A stretch of DNA of 64,000 nucleotides from Leptasterias polaris (lineage: Eukaryota > Echinodermata > Asteroidea > Forcipulatida > Asteriidae). Below, piece after piece: positions 1 through 11,651 of the stretch; position 1 is the stretch's first letter; every line of letters begins with the position of its first letter. The stretch spans positions 2,108,001 to 2,172,000 of the forward strand of contig JAZGTN010000029.1 in the NCBI GenBank assembly GCA_037783415.1, given 5' to 3'. The translations under genes were made by a program, and so were the position numbers. Under the pieces are notes generated by a model. That model was not told the origin of the DNA. It searched no databases and saw nothing but the letters and a program-made list of their open reading frames with translations.

Positions 1-631
1 TTATCAAGACGCCACATCTAAGGACTATACTACAAAATGTATACAATTCAGATTTCAGAAATTTATTGTTCCGCTTTGTTATGGCTGCTCGCTCCGCCGG
101 ACAAGCGCTAATCCGCTGTTGATACATTGGGACTAGTCTTTTTTCAAAAGGTTTCAGTAATGATCAGGTTTTGGGAACTGAAAGACATTTATCCTAACTG
201 AGGGAAAAAATAATGTTTCAAATGACTTGAATTTTGTCTCCGTTTTCTCAAACGCTTGCATTTCATAAAACGTTTATACAAATTGCATTTTCAACCACCA
301 AAAATGCGTTAGTAAAAGCCAAGTTGTTTAATTTGTATTATCAAGATGCCACATCTAAGGACTATACTACAAAATGTATACACTTCAGATTTCAGAAATG
401 TTTACGGGACGGGATGAAATATAAAGCGCATGGGAAAACATAAGCGGGACGGAAAAAATATAATATTTTTAACTGAGAAATAACCCATGACAGGAAAACA
501 GTAATCGGGACTGAGAAGTATAGGCCTAACGGACGGAAAAATAATAAACGAGACGGAGAAATATACAAGGAGAGGAACAAATAGTCGGGCGGAAACAAGT
601 TTGTTTTAACCTCACATAGGCAGCATTACTA

Positions 632-930
632 AATAATAATAATAATAATAATATTGATCAATTGTAAAGCGCCGGTATCTGTCAGGTATGACGCTCGTGG
701 CGCATAAACAATAATGAACAGTAGGGCCTAAACAATTATTCAGGAAAACGAGTACTGAAAAAATGAGTTTTTAGTGAAGATTTGAATGTTGACAGGAATT
801 CTAATTGGCGCAAGTGTTGAGGAAGACAATTTAATCTCAAGATGCTTTTCTCAAAATGTATTGAATTATCGACAGTATAATCTCGGGATACTATACAATG
901 GTGGTTGTGTACGTGCTTTGATCCACACAA
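632..930 (-). pseudogene. LINE (non-LTR retrotransposon) 3'-end remnant
   Basis: On the minus strand a 64-residue open frame (930-736) ends in a pattern typical of the C-terminus of CR1/L2-like reverse transcriptases (LNCLPQHLRQL, then FKSSLKTHFFSTRF). It is followed by an untranslated tail and an (ATT)n run at 632-652, the usual LINE 3' end. The polymerase domain is missing, so this is a 5'-truncated dead copy. Further copies lie at 4544-4840 and 7408-7711. Confidence 0.6.
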
Positions 931-1640
931 GAATCAGTGTATTTAAGTATAAACTAAGTTGTTGATTTTGAGTTTCCAAATTAAGATGTCGCATCTAAAA
1001 TGTATAAATTTTAAATTCCAAACGAAACTGATTTGCGAAAACAAGACATCATTATTATTATTTATTCGGCATTAAAACACATAAAAAACATATGCGCGGA
1101 ATTAAACAAGTTTACCATGTATTGAACCTTTAACAAAAAGGCCTATTAATGCGTTTAATTCGGAGTACATTTTTAAAACACGTTGAATTTTCTGTTGCAA
1201 TCGATTAGTGTTTTCAAACGTTAGTTTTGTTTCGCAAATTTTTTTTTTGAGATTGGAACTGAGAAATAATATGGGACTGGAAAATAAGAGACAGGACTGA
1301 GAAATAACCCGGGACGGGGAAATATTAAATACGGGAAAGGAAAAATAACCACAAGTTGTTTTTGTGAATTAAAACAGTTACAAAGTTTTGTTGCAATTGA
1401 ATGATGTTTTCTAATGTTATTTTGGTCTTGCGTAAATTGTTTGGGGAACGGGATTGAGAATTATTAATACGGGACGGGAAAAAAAGTAACGGGACTGACA
1501 ACAAACCTGGGAATGGATATGAAAAAAACAGAACGGGAAAAAAACATGACTCCGAAATACTCCGAAAGAAATAGCTCTTTAACTAATGATGACATTGCCT
1601 TTCAACATAGAGGAATCCTGTGCTGAATGTGGCACACAGT

Positions 1641-1990
1641 TTGATCATCCAAATCTGGAGAGTTTGATTTTTTTTTTATTTAGCATGAATAATACAAATG
1701 ATTTACATTTTGTAAATACTCCCGGGAATTCCCTTAGCTGAATTATCGTGACTTCGTTTGGAGACCTCTGTAGAGGTTTCATTAAACATTTTACGAGTGC
1801 GTAATTGCTAACAATTTTGATCATCCAAATCTGGAGAGTTTGAATTTTTTTTATTTAGCATGAATAATACAAATGATTTACATTTTGTAAATACTCCCGG
1901 GAATTCCCTTAGCTGAATTATCGTGACTTCGTTTGGAGACCTCTGTAGAGGTTTCATTAAACATTTTACGAGTGCGTAATTGCTAACAAT
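1641..1990. repeat. 176-bp tandem duplication
   Basis: Two head-to-tail copies begin TTGATCATCCAAATCTGG at about 1641 and 1817. Each contains a T-run, TTTAGCATGAATAATAC and a CCCGGGAATTCCC palindrome. The inverted counterpart at 6341-6696 is also duplicated, while the arm at 3516 has a single truncated copy. Confidence 0.85.
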
Positions 1991-2461
1991 TGTTTCTAAA
2001 AAAAGCTTTTAACTAGTGGTCTGTCCCATTTTCTGTTCACTTAAATATCTGTAAAATAGAGAGGTACATTCTTGTCCTTTGTTAATTGAGGCAGAACTCA
2101 ACGAAACTGGTTATTTATATAGCAAAGTGTATTACAAATTGCGTGCAAGGCCTCTATGGAAACTACTTTAAACTCTCTGTGCACATCCTTGAAAATGAAT
2201 CTATTAAAGACATTCAAAAGTAGCAATTTCTCGTAAATTTTAATGGCAGACAGGCTTGGAAGAATAAGCGCGCTGAGCAATATCACTTTTGAAGAAATGG
2301 AATGCGAAGAGCCGAAGTTTGATTAAAAAATGTTCAAACATTTTGTCCAAGTTTTGTTCTTGTCATATATTGTGCGTCACCAAATTTTTTTACAGACATG
2401 CTAAGTTGTCCACTGCCTTATATTGAATGTTAGAACCAGTCGTTATAGTGATGCACACACG

Positions 2462-2893
2462 ATGTTTGTCGACCCAGTAAATTGGGTTGGCGCTGTGGTA
2501 TATTTCCTCGCATTCTTACACCTATGGGACCCCGGTTTGAATCCCGCCGGTGGCATTATGTGCAGTTGGGTTTTCAGTCCCTAAATGATTGTGTGGGTTC
2601 TCCTCCCACATGATCTAAAACTGAAATTTCCTCTCTTGTCTTCTGTCAATGGGGATCTTGGCTCTCTAGTGATTAAGTTTGCTTTTCTGAGGGTTCCTGG
2701 CTTTACAACCAGAATAATGTATGAAATGAATTGACTTATCTAACTCCCATTGTTTGGAAGATGGGTTTTGAGTGACGCCGAATTCAAGCCGAAAACGTCA
2801 TCGGTCTGCATAGTCAAACCGCCCGGATATTATTTGTTTTAAGTCAGTGGGATCACCTGGTAGACACACTCGCATTCACAACCTTATCGTTGC
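2462..2893 (+). repeat. tRNA-derived SINE, family B
   Basis: A tRNA-like segment with a B-box-like GGTTTGAATCCCGCC is followed by a body containing CTCCCACATGATCTAAAACTG and GGTTCCTGGCTTTACAACCAG. Related copies lie inverted at 5447-5880 and at 16385-16590 (+), 32079-32260 (-) and 32920-33090 (-). It is non-coding. Confidence 0.6.
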
Positions 2894-3515
2894 TGTCCAT
2901 GAGGGTCCTACTACTGCTGTGAATGTTTCATTTTCCAGAGATTCTCCCATTGGTGCAACTTGAAGGAAGAAAACCTTGATTGTTAGCGTTGTTTGAAGAA
3001 CCCCACAAGGGCTTGTCATTTGGTGCTCGATATGGGGCATGGTTACCCCCCGATAGTGTCTTTATTGAATTATGGGGGTCTGACGAATCCCAATTGTCTC
3101 ATTGCATAGGCAAACGCACGCAATGTTGTCTAACTACCAGACTGACAACATTTGGTGCCCGATATGATGATTTTTGGGGACACTTCTGTACAAGAGGAAA
3201 ATATTGTGTTGAAATACGGGGAAAATTGGAGGGGACGCCCTCTGCCACATATCGCGCTTGTCCAGTTAGCGCTTTCGTAATTAGTTTCTAGCACAATCAC
3301 AATAAACCTAAATACGAATTGCTACGGGTTACAAGAGGTCACGCTCTGGCCGAAGGGCTCATTAAAACCCAGTCCCTGGCCAGAGGGATTAACGTCTGAA
3401 TAGGCAACGCGACAACAAAAGAAATCTGGTAGGCTTTGGGCTATTAGGTCTGTCAATTGTTAAGGGTTACCCTAGTAAACTGAAAGTCAGGCACTTGATT
3501 AGTATAGTATTTTAT
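2894..3515. other. Unique spacer between inverted arms
   Basis: This stretch has no second copy in the window. It contains an internal imperfect direct repeat (CATTTGGTGCTCGATATG near 3019 and CATTTGGTGCCCGATATG near 3150) and CTCTGGCC-type short repeats near 3340-3390. A 103-codon open frame at 2980-3291 starts with TTG and resembles nothing I know. I see no supportable gene here. Confidence 0.5.
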
Positions 3516-3689
3516 CGGGAGTATTTACAAAATGTAAATCATTTGTATTATTCATGCTAAATAAAAAAAATCAAACTCTCCAGATTTGGATCATCAAACT
3601 GTGTGCCACATTCAGCACAGGATTCCTCTATGTTGAAAGGCAATGTCATCATTAGTTAAAGAGCTATTTCTTTCGGAGTATTTCGGAGT

Positions 3690-4220
3690 CATGTTTTTTT
3701 CCCGTTCTGTTTTTTTCATATCCATTCCCAGGTTTTTTGTCAGTCCCGTTACTTTTTTTCCCGTCCCGTATTAATAATTCTCAATCCCGTTCCCCAAAGA
3801 ATTTACGCAAGGCAAAAATAACATTAGGAAACATCATTCAATTGCTACAAATCTTTGTAACTGTTTTAAATTCACAAAAAGAACTTCTCGTTATTTATCC
3901 TGTTTTATATTTAATGTTTTCCCGTCCCGGGGTATTTCTCAGTCCCGTTTATTATTTCCCCGTCCTGTTGTTTCCCTTTGTGTCCCCTTTTATTTTCCGC
4001 CCGTCCCGTATTAATTCTCAATACCGTTCCCCAAACAATTTACGCAAGACCAAAATAACATTAGAAAACATCATTCAATTGCAACAAAACTTTGTAACTG
4101 TTTTAATTCACAAAAACAACTTGTGGTTATTTTTCCTTTCCCGTATTTAATATTTCCCCGTCCCGGGTTATTTCTCAGTCCTGTCTCTTATTTTCCAGTC
4201 CCATATTATTTCTCAGTTCC
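3690..4220 (+). repeat. CCCGTCCC-type degenerate motif array
   Basis: Irregularly spaced copies of TTTTCCCGTCCCGTATT and TTATTTCTCAGTCCCG, about 15-30 bases apart, run through this stretch. The same pyrimidine-rich array occurs at 4870-5075, 6790-7080 and 7740-7880, and as its complement at 403-600 and 1255-1560. A 137-codon open frame across it (3737-4150) is a by-product of the low complexity. Confidence 0.7.
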
Positions 4221-4543
4221 AATCTCAAAAAAAAAAATTTGCGAAACAAAACTAACGTTTGAAACACTAATCGATTGCAACAGAAAATTCAACGTGTTTT
4301 AAAAATGTACTCCGAATTAAACGCATTAATAGGCCTTTTTGTTAAAGGTTCAATACATGGTAAACTTGTTTAATTCCGCGCATATGTTTTTTATGTGTTT
4401 TAATGCCGAATAAATAATAATAATGATGTCTTGTTTTCGCAAATCAGTTTCGTTTGGAATTTAAAATGTATACATTTTAGATGCGACATCTTAATTTGGA
4501 AACCCAAATCAACAACTTAGTTTATACTTAAATGCACTGATTC

Positions 4544-4840
4544 TTGTGTGGATCAAAGCACGTACACAACCACCATTGTATAGTATCCCGAGATTATACT
4601 GTCGATAATTCAATAAATTTTGAGAAAAGCATCTTGAGATTAAATTGTCTTCCTCAACACTTGCGCCAATTAGAATTCCTGTCAACATTCAAATCTTCAC
4701 TAAAAACTCATTTTTTCAGTACTCGTTTTCCTGAATAATTGTTTACTGTTCATTATTGTTTATGCGCCACGAGCGTCATACCTGACAGATACCGGCGCTT
4801 TACAATTGATCAATATTATTATTATTATTATTATTTAGTA
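4544..4840 (+). pseudogene. LINE 3'-end remnant, second copy
   Basis: This is the same 64-residue reverse-transcriptase C-terminal tail as at 930-736, here on the plus strand, with one residue different (INFEK instead of IHFEK). It is followed by an (ATT)n run at about 4812-4836. It sits inside arm 2, so it was duplicated with the arm and is not a separate insertion. Confidence 0.6.
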
Positions 4841-5446
4841 ATGCTGCCTATGTGAGGTTAAAACAAACTTGTTTCCGCCCGACTATTTGTTCCTCTCCTT
4901 GTATATTTCTCCGTCTCGTTTATTATTTTTCCGTCCGTTAGGCCTATACTTCTCAGTCCCGATTACTGTTTTCCTGTCATGGGTTATTTCTCAGTTAAAA
5001 ATATTATCTTTTTTCCGTCCCGCTTATGTTTTCCCATGCGCTTTATATTTCATCCCGTCCCGTAAACATTTCTGAAATCTGAAGTGTATACATTTTGTAG
5101 TATAGTCCTTAGATGTGGCATCTTGATAATACAAATTAAACAACTTGGCTTTTAGTTTTACTAACGCATTTTTGGTGGTTGAAAATTTGTATAAACGTTT
5201 TATGAAATGCAAGCGTTTGAGAAAACGGAGACAAAATTCAAGTCATTTGAAACATTATTTTTTCCCTCAGTTAGGATAAATGTCTTTCAGTTCCCAAAAC
5301 CTGATCATTACTGAAACCTTTTGAAAAAAGACTAGTCCCAATGTATCAACAGCGGATTAGCGCTTGTCCGGCGGAGCGAGCAGCCATAACAAAGCGGAAC
5401 AATCAATTTCTGAAATCTGAATTGTATACATTGTTGTGAATGCAAG

Positions 5447-7879
5447 GTTGTGAATGCGAGTGTGTCTACCAGGTGATCCCACTGACTTAAAACAAATAAT
5501 ATCCGGGCGGTTTGACTATGCAGACCGATGACGTTTTCGGCTTGAATTCGGCGTCACTCAAAACCCATCTTCCAAACAATGGGAGTTAGATAAGTCAATT
5601 CATTTCATACATTATTCTGGTTGTAAAGCCAGGAACCCTCAGAAAAGCAAACTTAATCACTAGAGAGCCAAGATCCCCATTGACAGAAGACAAGAGAGGA
5701 AATTTCAGTTTTAGATCATGTGGGAGGAGAACCCACACAATCATTTAGGGACTGAAAACCCAACTGCACATAATGCCACCGGCGGGATTCAAACCGGGGT
5801 CCCATAGGTGTAAGAATGCGAGGAAATATACCACAGCGCCAACCCAATTTACTGGGTCGACAAACATCGTGTGTGCATCACTATAACGACTGGTTCTAAC
5901 ATTCAATATAAGGCAGTGGACAACTTAGCATGTCTGTAAAAAAAATTGGTGACGCACAATATAATTATGACAAGAACAAAACTTGGACAAAATGTTTGAA
6001 CATTTTTTAATCAAACTTCGGCTCTTCGCATTCCATTTCTTCAAAAGTGATATTGCTCAGCGCGCTTATTCTTCCAAGCCTGTCTGCCATTAAAATTTAC
6101 GAGAAATTGCTACTTTTGAATGTCTTTAATAGATTCATTTTCAAGGATGTGCACAGAGAGTTTAAAGTAGTTTCCATAGAGGCCTTGCACGCAATTTGTA
6201 ATACGCTTTGCTATATAAATAACCAGTTTCGTTGAGTTCTGCCTCAATTAACAAAGGACAAGAATGTACCTCTCTATTTTACAGATATTTAAGTGAACAG
6301 AAAATGGGACAGACCACTAGTTAAAAGCTTTTTTTAGAAACAATTGTTAGCAATTACGCACTCGTAAAATGTTTAATGAAACCTCTACAGAGGTCTCCAA
6401 ACGAAGTCACGATAATTCAGCTAAGGGAATTCCCGGGAGTATTTACAAAATGTAAATCATTTGTATTATTCATGCTAAATAAAAAAAAATCAAACTCTCC
6501 AGATTTGGATGATCAAAATTGTTAGCAATTAGGCTACGCACTCGTAAAATGTTTAATGAAACCTCTACAGAGGTCTCCAAACGAAGTCACGATAATTCAG
6601 CTAAGGGAATTCCCGGGAGTATTTACAAAATGTAAATCATTTGTATTATTCATGCTAAATAAAAAAAAAATCAAACTCTCCAGATTTGGATGATCAAACT
6701 GTGTGCCACATTCAGCACAGGATTCCTCTATGTTGAAAGGCAATGTCATCATTAGTTAAAGAGCTATTTCTTTCGGAGTATTTCGGAGTCATGTTTTTTT
6801 CCCGTTCTGTTTTTTTCATATCCATTCCCAGGTTTGTTGTCAGTCCCGTTACTTTTTTTCCCGTCCCGTATTAATAATTCTCAATCCCGTTCCCCAAACA
6901 ATTTACGCAAGACCAAAATAACATTAGAAAACATCATTCAATTGCAACAAAACTTTGTAACTGTTTTAATTCACAAAAACAACTTGTGGTTATTTTTCCT
7001 TTCCCGTATTTAATATTTCCCCGTCCCGGGTTATTTCTCAGTCCTGTCTCTTATTTTCCAGTCCCATATTATTTCTCAGTTCCAATCTCAAAAAAAAAAT
7101 TTGCGAAACAAAACTAACGTTTGAAAACACTAATCGATTGCAACAGAAAATTCAACGTGTTTTAAAAATGTACTCCGAATTAAACGCATTAATAGGCCTT
7201 TTTGTTAAAGGTTCAATACATGGTAAACTTGTTTAATTCCGCGCATATGTTTTTTATGTGTTTTAATGCCGAATAAATAATAATAATGATGTCTTGTTTT
7301 CGCAAATCAGTTTCGTTTGGAATTTAAAATGTATACATTTTAGATGCGACATTTTAATTTGGAAACCCAAAATCAACAACTTAGTTTATACTTAAATGCA
7401 CTGATTCTTGTGTGGATCAAAGCACGTACACAACCACCATTGTATAGTATCCCGAGATTATACTGTCGATAATTCAATAAATTTTGAGAAAAGCATCTTG
7501 AGATTAAATTGTCTTCCTCAACACTTGCGCCAATTAGAATTCCTGTCAACATTCAAATCTTCACTAAAAACTCATTTTTTCAGTACTCGTTTTCCTGAAT
7601 AATTGTTTACTGTTCATTAGGGGGGGCCTATTGTTTATGCGCCACGAGCGTCATACCTGACAGACACCGGCGCTTTACAATTGATCAATATTATTATTAT
7701 TATTATTATTTAGTAATGCTGCCTATGTGAGGTTAAAACAAACTTGTTTCCGCCCGACTATTTGTTCCTCTCCTTGTATATTTCTCCGTCTCGTTTATTA
7801 TTTTTCCGTCCGTTAGGCCTATGCTATACTTCTCAGTCCCGATTACTGTTTTTCCTGTCATGGGTTATTTCTCAGTTAT
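5447..7879 (-). repeat. Arm 3 of the large inverted-repeat complex
   Basis: This is an inverted copy of 470-2893 in the same order: SINE-like part 5447-5880, single-copy part to about 6330, 176-bp duplication 6341-6696, motif array, LINE tail 7408-7711, and a second motif array. Arm 3 ends abruptly at TTTCTCAGTTA, where the following sequence becomes unique. Small differences from arm 1 include an inserted G-run near 7620 and a few substitutions. Confidence 0.85.
7408..7711 (+). pseudogene. LINE 3'-end remnant, third copy
   Basis: The 64-residue frame at 7408-7602 is identical in translation to the one at 4544-4738. It is followed by GCGCTTTACAATTGATC and an (ATT)n run. It is part of arm 3. 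Confidence 0.6.
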
Positions 7880-8651
7880 TTTGACTGTCTGTATGCGGTT
7901 TGTTTTTCTTGTATCAATTGGCAAAATAAATAACAATATTAATGATGACACAATGATTTATTTTAGTGCATATTTCTAAATTTCATTGTAATATTCAGAG
8001 TAATGTTGTTGTCAATAAATTGTTGCTGACTATATTAAATCTGTGTGTAATTTTGAGTGCGGACAAACTCTAATTCTAGCTAATTCTTAAAAATTCGACG
8101 AAATAGTTTCATCTAGATGGTTTCTACAAGATGATTTCATCAATAATCATACCTATAGGCCTAAATAGTATTTATACCAATTAATGGTCTGATTATGAAG
8201 AGAAAGGATTTGACCGGATCTGACCCTCGGGGAGAAAATTAAATATAATATGCAATCCAGGAGAAAATTAAATATAATAATTATGCAATCCACTAATGGA
8301 GTGAATATAGACACCGAATGCATTATATTCGAAACGAAGGAACATGGGTCGTGCCTCAAACCCGATCCACTGGCCTTTCCCACCCAATGCGGCAATTAAA
8401 CCTTCATATAGGTCCAAATTGAATTGAGCAGTTCTTCCACTTAATTATTTTAGGCTACATATTTGAATTGGACAATATAAAAATTTCCTTAGTGTTTCCA
8501 TGGATAAGAAAATGTGAACTTCGCGCAACAAATCAAGGTGCTAATTCAATATCACTGCTGGAGTTAGGTTACACGGCCCAAGCCAGATCCGTTACTTTCT
8601 ACGGATCAGCTGGGTCGATGTACTGCGGTCGATGTACTGCGGTCGATGGCA
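7880..8651. other. Unannotated DNA left of the TIR element
   Basis: About 0.8 kb with no recognisable gene or repeat family. A short direct repeat, GTCGATGTACTGCG, occurs at about 8615-8645, just outside the TIR element. The small open frames here show no family resemblance. Confidence 0.4.
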
Positions 8652-10614
8652 CTTAACTTTTTCAGAGGTAAGAAAGGGCGCCCTCTTACACTCAAATAAA
8701 GTTTGTATGCTAGCGCTATAAAAAACCATCTGGTACAGTGATTTGGAAATTGCGCCACGATTTCACATTATTTCTGTACCTAAAACTTGCGTCATAATAT
8801 TAAAAACTGAAATGTAAACATCAAAATTGAATATATTATATTTGTTTTTATACATTTTATCAGGTTTAATTATCACATAAGAAAGTTACAGAATGGCTGG
8901 ACAGGTTGTGTGCTATTGATCTACTGCTACCGTATGGAGTCTAGTTTCATCAGAGAAGATTCAAAATGGCGACGCCCATGAGGTACTTTAGCTACACGAG
9001 ATTGTATTAAAAACCTTTGTTTTCTCAATTTACGCACCCTGTGAAAGACTACAGGTAAGATACAATTTCAGTCTTCTCTAATACGACAATTACGGTATTT
9101 ACTTTTCTTGTAAGTATTGTCAACACTAGACCGGCAACTCCACTAGACCGGCAACTCCACTAGACCCAGTGACGACTGGGGCGCTGTACTATTTTTGTGG
9201 AAATTTGACATCTTCGGTCAACACTTGTTAATGTTATTACACACAGTACTATTACTATTGAGTCCACATTTCGAAGGAGTATGCACAGCGCTAGCGCCCC
9301 AGTTACTGGGCAATGGAAAGCCGGGTCAATTGCTCAATCAATCCTTGTGATGCATGCTATTTTACAATTTTTTAAAATTATTTATAGCCTAGTGTAGTGT
9401 TACAACAGTCGTTTGACCAGTTCTGGATCACTTTTTGAATTCAAGTTGTTTTTTGTTGCGATCTCTTTGACATCTTAAACAAAAAAGTTGATCAGTTTAC
9501 CTAAACATGTCATAAAACTCACCAAGTATCCACTGACAAAAAAAGATTAGTACTTTTGAAGAGGCTTTGAGAAAAGTATCGTCAGCTGTTTGACCAGTTC
9601 AGGATCAGTTGAATCTATTCTGAATCAGCAGCGTGCCCTTTATTGAAACCCATACTCCCATTCATAAAACTGTCTCTCAAGGACAAGAAACTTCAGAAGT
9701 GTGTTGGCATGGACTTGAACTTCCTTTCTTTAGTGAATGCAGCGCAAAAACCCAGCGACAAAAACAAAAACAACAGCAAAGGCATGAAAAAGTGAAGTGT
9801 GCCTTAAAGCAACATTGACCCCTCCAAGTTTCATTTTCTCAAAAAAAAAAAAAATCTACAAGAATTTGTTGAAGTAATGTATCTCAAAAGCAATAAATAA
9901 ACTTTCTACTGCAGCAGTATGATTTTACCTCACTTTATAGTAAGTTTAGTGCGGCACCATTCGACGCAATGAGATGTTGAGTGATCCCGAACTGGTCAAG
10001 GGTACAATGTCCCCCAAAGACGATTTTGGTAATTTCGTCTCCTCAAAAAAACAAGATGATTGCTCAGTATTTACGTGAATTTTTTTTTACACATTCTTAG
10101 CATTTTACATAAATATTTTTTCGCCCTGGCGTTCAAATTTTAAAGGTGAGAAGTTTTAACAGCGTTTTTCAACCAACATTTTAAAACAAAATAATGATCA
10201 ATATCGCAGACAAACTTCAGGGAAATGGCCATAATTTATTTGCCGATGTTGTTTGGCACCTTATTTTGGGTTTGTTGGTTTAATGGATGTTATTCTTCAC
10301 ATGTATCAACAGAAATTGGTAGTGTGAGAAGTAATATAATTATTTGGTTATTGCAAAGTTGAAGTGATCCCGAACTGGTCAATGATCCCGAACTGGTCAA
10401 ATGACTGTACTGTTAGCCCATCATTCGTACTCGTAGTGCCAATCAAACTTCAAAGATTTACTAGACATGCTAGAGTACTGATACTGATACAAAGTGATAG
10501 TATAGTGATGGCGCCAGGCCCAGATGGGAAACTTGGATGTTTTTTATAGCGCTACATTACATACAAACTTTATTTGAGTGTAAGAGGGCGCCCTTTCTTA
10601 CCTCTGAAAAAGTT
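8652..10614. mobile_element. Non-autonomous DNA element with terminal inverted repeats
   Basis: The left end (8654-8732) and right end (about 10538-10614) are near-perfect inverted repeats of roughly 70-75 bases. They contain TTTCAGAGGTAAGAAAGG, GCGCCCTCTTACACTC and the shared TAGCGCTATAAAAAA. Inside, a second set of inverted motifs reads TTTGACCAGTTC.GGATCA at about 9412 and 9590, and TGATCCCGAACTGGTCAA near 9981, 10366 and 10382. No open frame looks like a transposase, so it would depend on enzymes supplied elsewhere. Target-site duplications are not clear. It ends about 0.9 kb upstream of the ELP1 start codon. Confidence 0.7.
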
Positions 10615-11498
10615 ACGTAGCTATCGACCATGTACAGAACATTGGTTTATGTGGACCATGCATCGCGCAACGCTGGTCACAATTACCAATGGCCTTTTTT
10701 TGTACACGTGAACCGTTAGTTATCGTTACCAGCGTAGCGCGCAACTTACAATTTATAAAATTACGGCGGTGGCCATATTGTTACCAGAAGGTGAGGATTC
10801 TGCATAAAACGGTGAGAATTTATCATTTTTTGCAAACAAATATTTGTGGGGTGGATTTTCTGGACCCGCACTGAGCTCACTGTGAGAACAAAGAACACGT
10901 AGAGCCTAATTTTGGTGAAATCCGGTATCAAAAGAGAACTCTAGGTGCATAAACGTGAAGGGCAAAAAGTTTCGAATAGGATTTTGTACATGCCACTCTA
11001 TGAGGTTCGTGGAGACAATAGTGGATTGAACCTCATAGTTCTAGGAGTACTAAATAGGGATGCTTTTCAACACTGAACTACACAGCAAAAAAGAAAACAG
11101 AGAGAGAAGTTTGACTGGTCCTTGACCTTAGTTAGGTGTTTTAACTGCATTTTGGCCAGCAGACCACTGTAGTGACAAGTGTTAAGGAAGGACGCTGGGC
11201 TAGTCTATTCCTACAACCACTCTGGGAGGATTCAAGGGTTCAAATTAAGACTTGTGTATTAATAGGACCAAATCTGTGGATGACCAACACAAATATTGAT
11301 ATTCTTTGTTGACTTTTAGGCTTGTTGACATCATTGTAATTTGTACTTTATAAAGAACTCTTGTGCAGCTTATTTTTGTTCACTTTCAGTTTGTACTTTT
11401 TCGTATGATTATAGAAAAATATCACCTAAAATCCGTCACCCATCAAAACAGGTCTACTTTATTGCAACTAAAAACAGTTCGAGAGTTACCTAGCCACA
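10615..11498 (+). promoter_or_regulatory. Upstream region of ELP1
   Basis: The sequence between the TIR element and the ELP1 ATG should contain the promoter and 5' UTR. I see no TATA box at a sensible distance. A small inverted pair (GCGCAACGCTGGT near 10664 and ACCAGCGTAGCGCGC near 10729) lies here. An upstream non-coding exon cannot be excluded: CCAGAAGGTGAGG near 10785 would serve as a donor. Assignment is by position only. Confidence 0.35.
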
Positions 11499-11651
11499 AT
11501 GCGGAACCTGGAACTGTTGCTAGCCTCCCATATCAGCCGATTATCAGAGTTGGAGGGATGTCTAGGCTTGAGTGTGGATTACGACACCGGTCGTGTGTAT
11601 GTGGCTACGAAGGAGGGCAACGTCAGCTGTCTGGACCCACAAACAGAAGAG
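11499..11651 (+). CDS. ELP1: ELP1 exon 1, residues 1-51
   Basis: The ATG has A at -3, and the first residues MRNLELL match the vertebrate start MRNLKLF. This is the beginning of the first WD40 propeller ([20 protein letters not shown]). The donor is GAG|GTAATC, leaving phase 0. A longer frame from 11363 overlaps in another register and is a shadow. Confidence 0.9.

Larger units (their letters stand above)
1..2893 (+). repeat. Arm 1 of the large inverted-repeat complex
   Basis: This arm is compound. Bases 38-1724 reappear inverted at 3516-5432, and 470-2893 reappear inverted at 5447-7879, with only scattered mismatches. Inside it are a 62-base direct repeat (1-62 and 338-400), purine-rich CGGGACGG-like spacer arrays (403-600 and 1255-1560), a LINE 3' remnant (632-930, minus), a 176-bp tandem duplication (1641-1990) and a SINE-like segment (about 2462-2893). 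The arm starts at or before the window edge, so its true left end is unseen. No transposase is visible. Confidence 0.85.
3516..5432 (-). repeat. Arm 2 of the large inverted-repeat complex
   Basis: This is an inverted copy of 38-1724. Unlike arms 1 and 3, it carries an extra 237-bp tandem copy (3780-4016 repeated at 4017-4250) of the segment holding TTCCCCAAA.AATTTACGCAA. Its left edge joins unique DNA at the CGGGAGTATTT motif. Its right edge stops within ATTGTATACATT, next to arm 3. Confidence 0.85.

Noticed and set aside
2098..2286. 62-codon frame (minus), also at 6047-6235
   Set aside because: The two copies are explained by the inverted repeat. There is no start context or similarity to support a gene.
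2980..3291. 103-codon open frame in the spacer between inverted arms
   Set aside because: It starts with TTG, has no family resemblance, and lies in a segment with internal direct repeats.
3737..4150. 137-codon open frame
   Set aside because: It runs through the CCCGTCCC-type array, and its repeated SPSRINSQ-like content follows the DNA repeat. The counterpart in arm 3 is not open.
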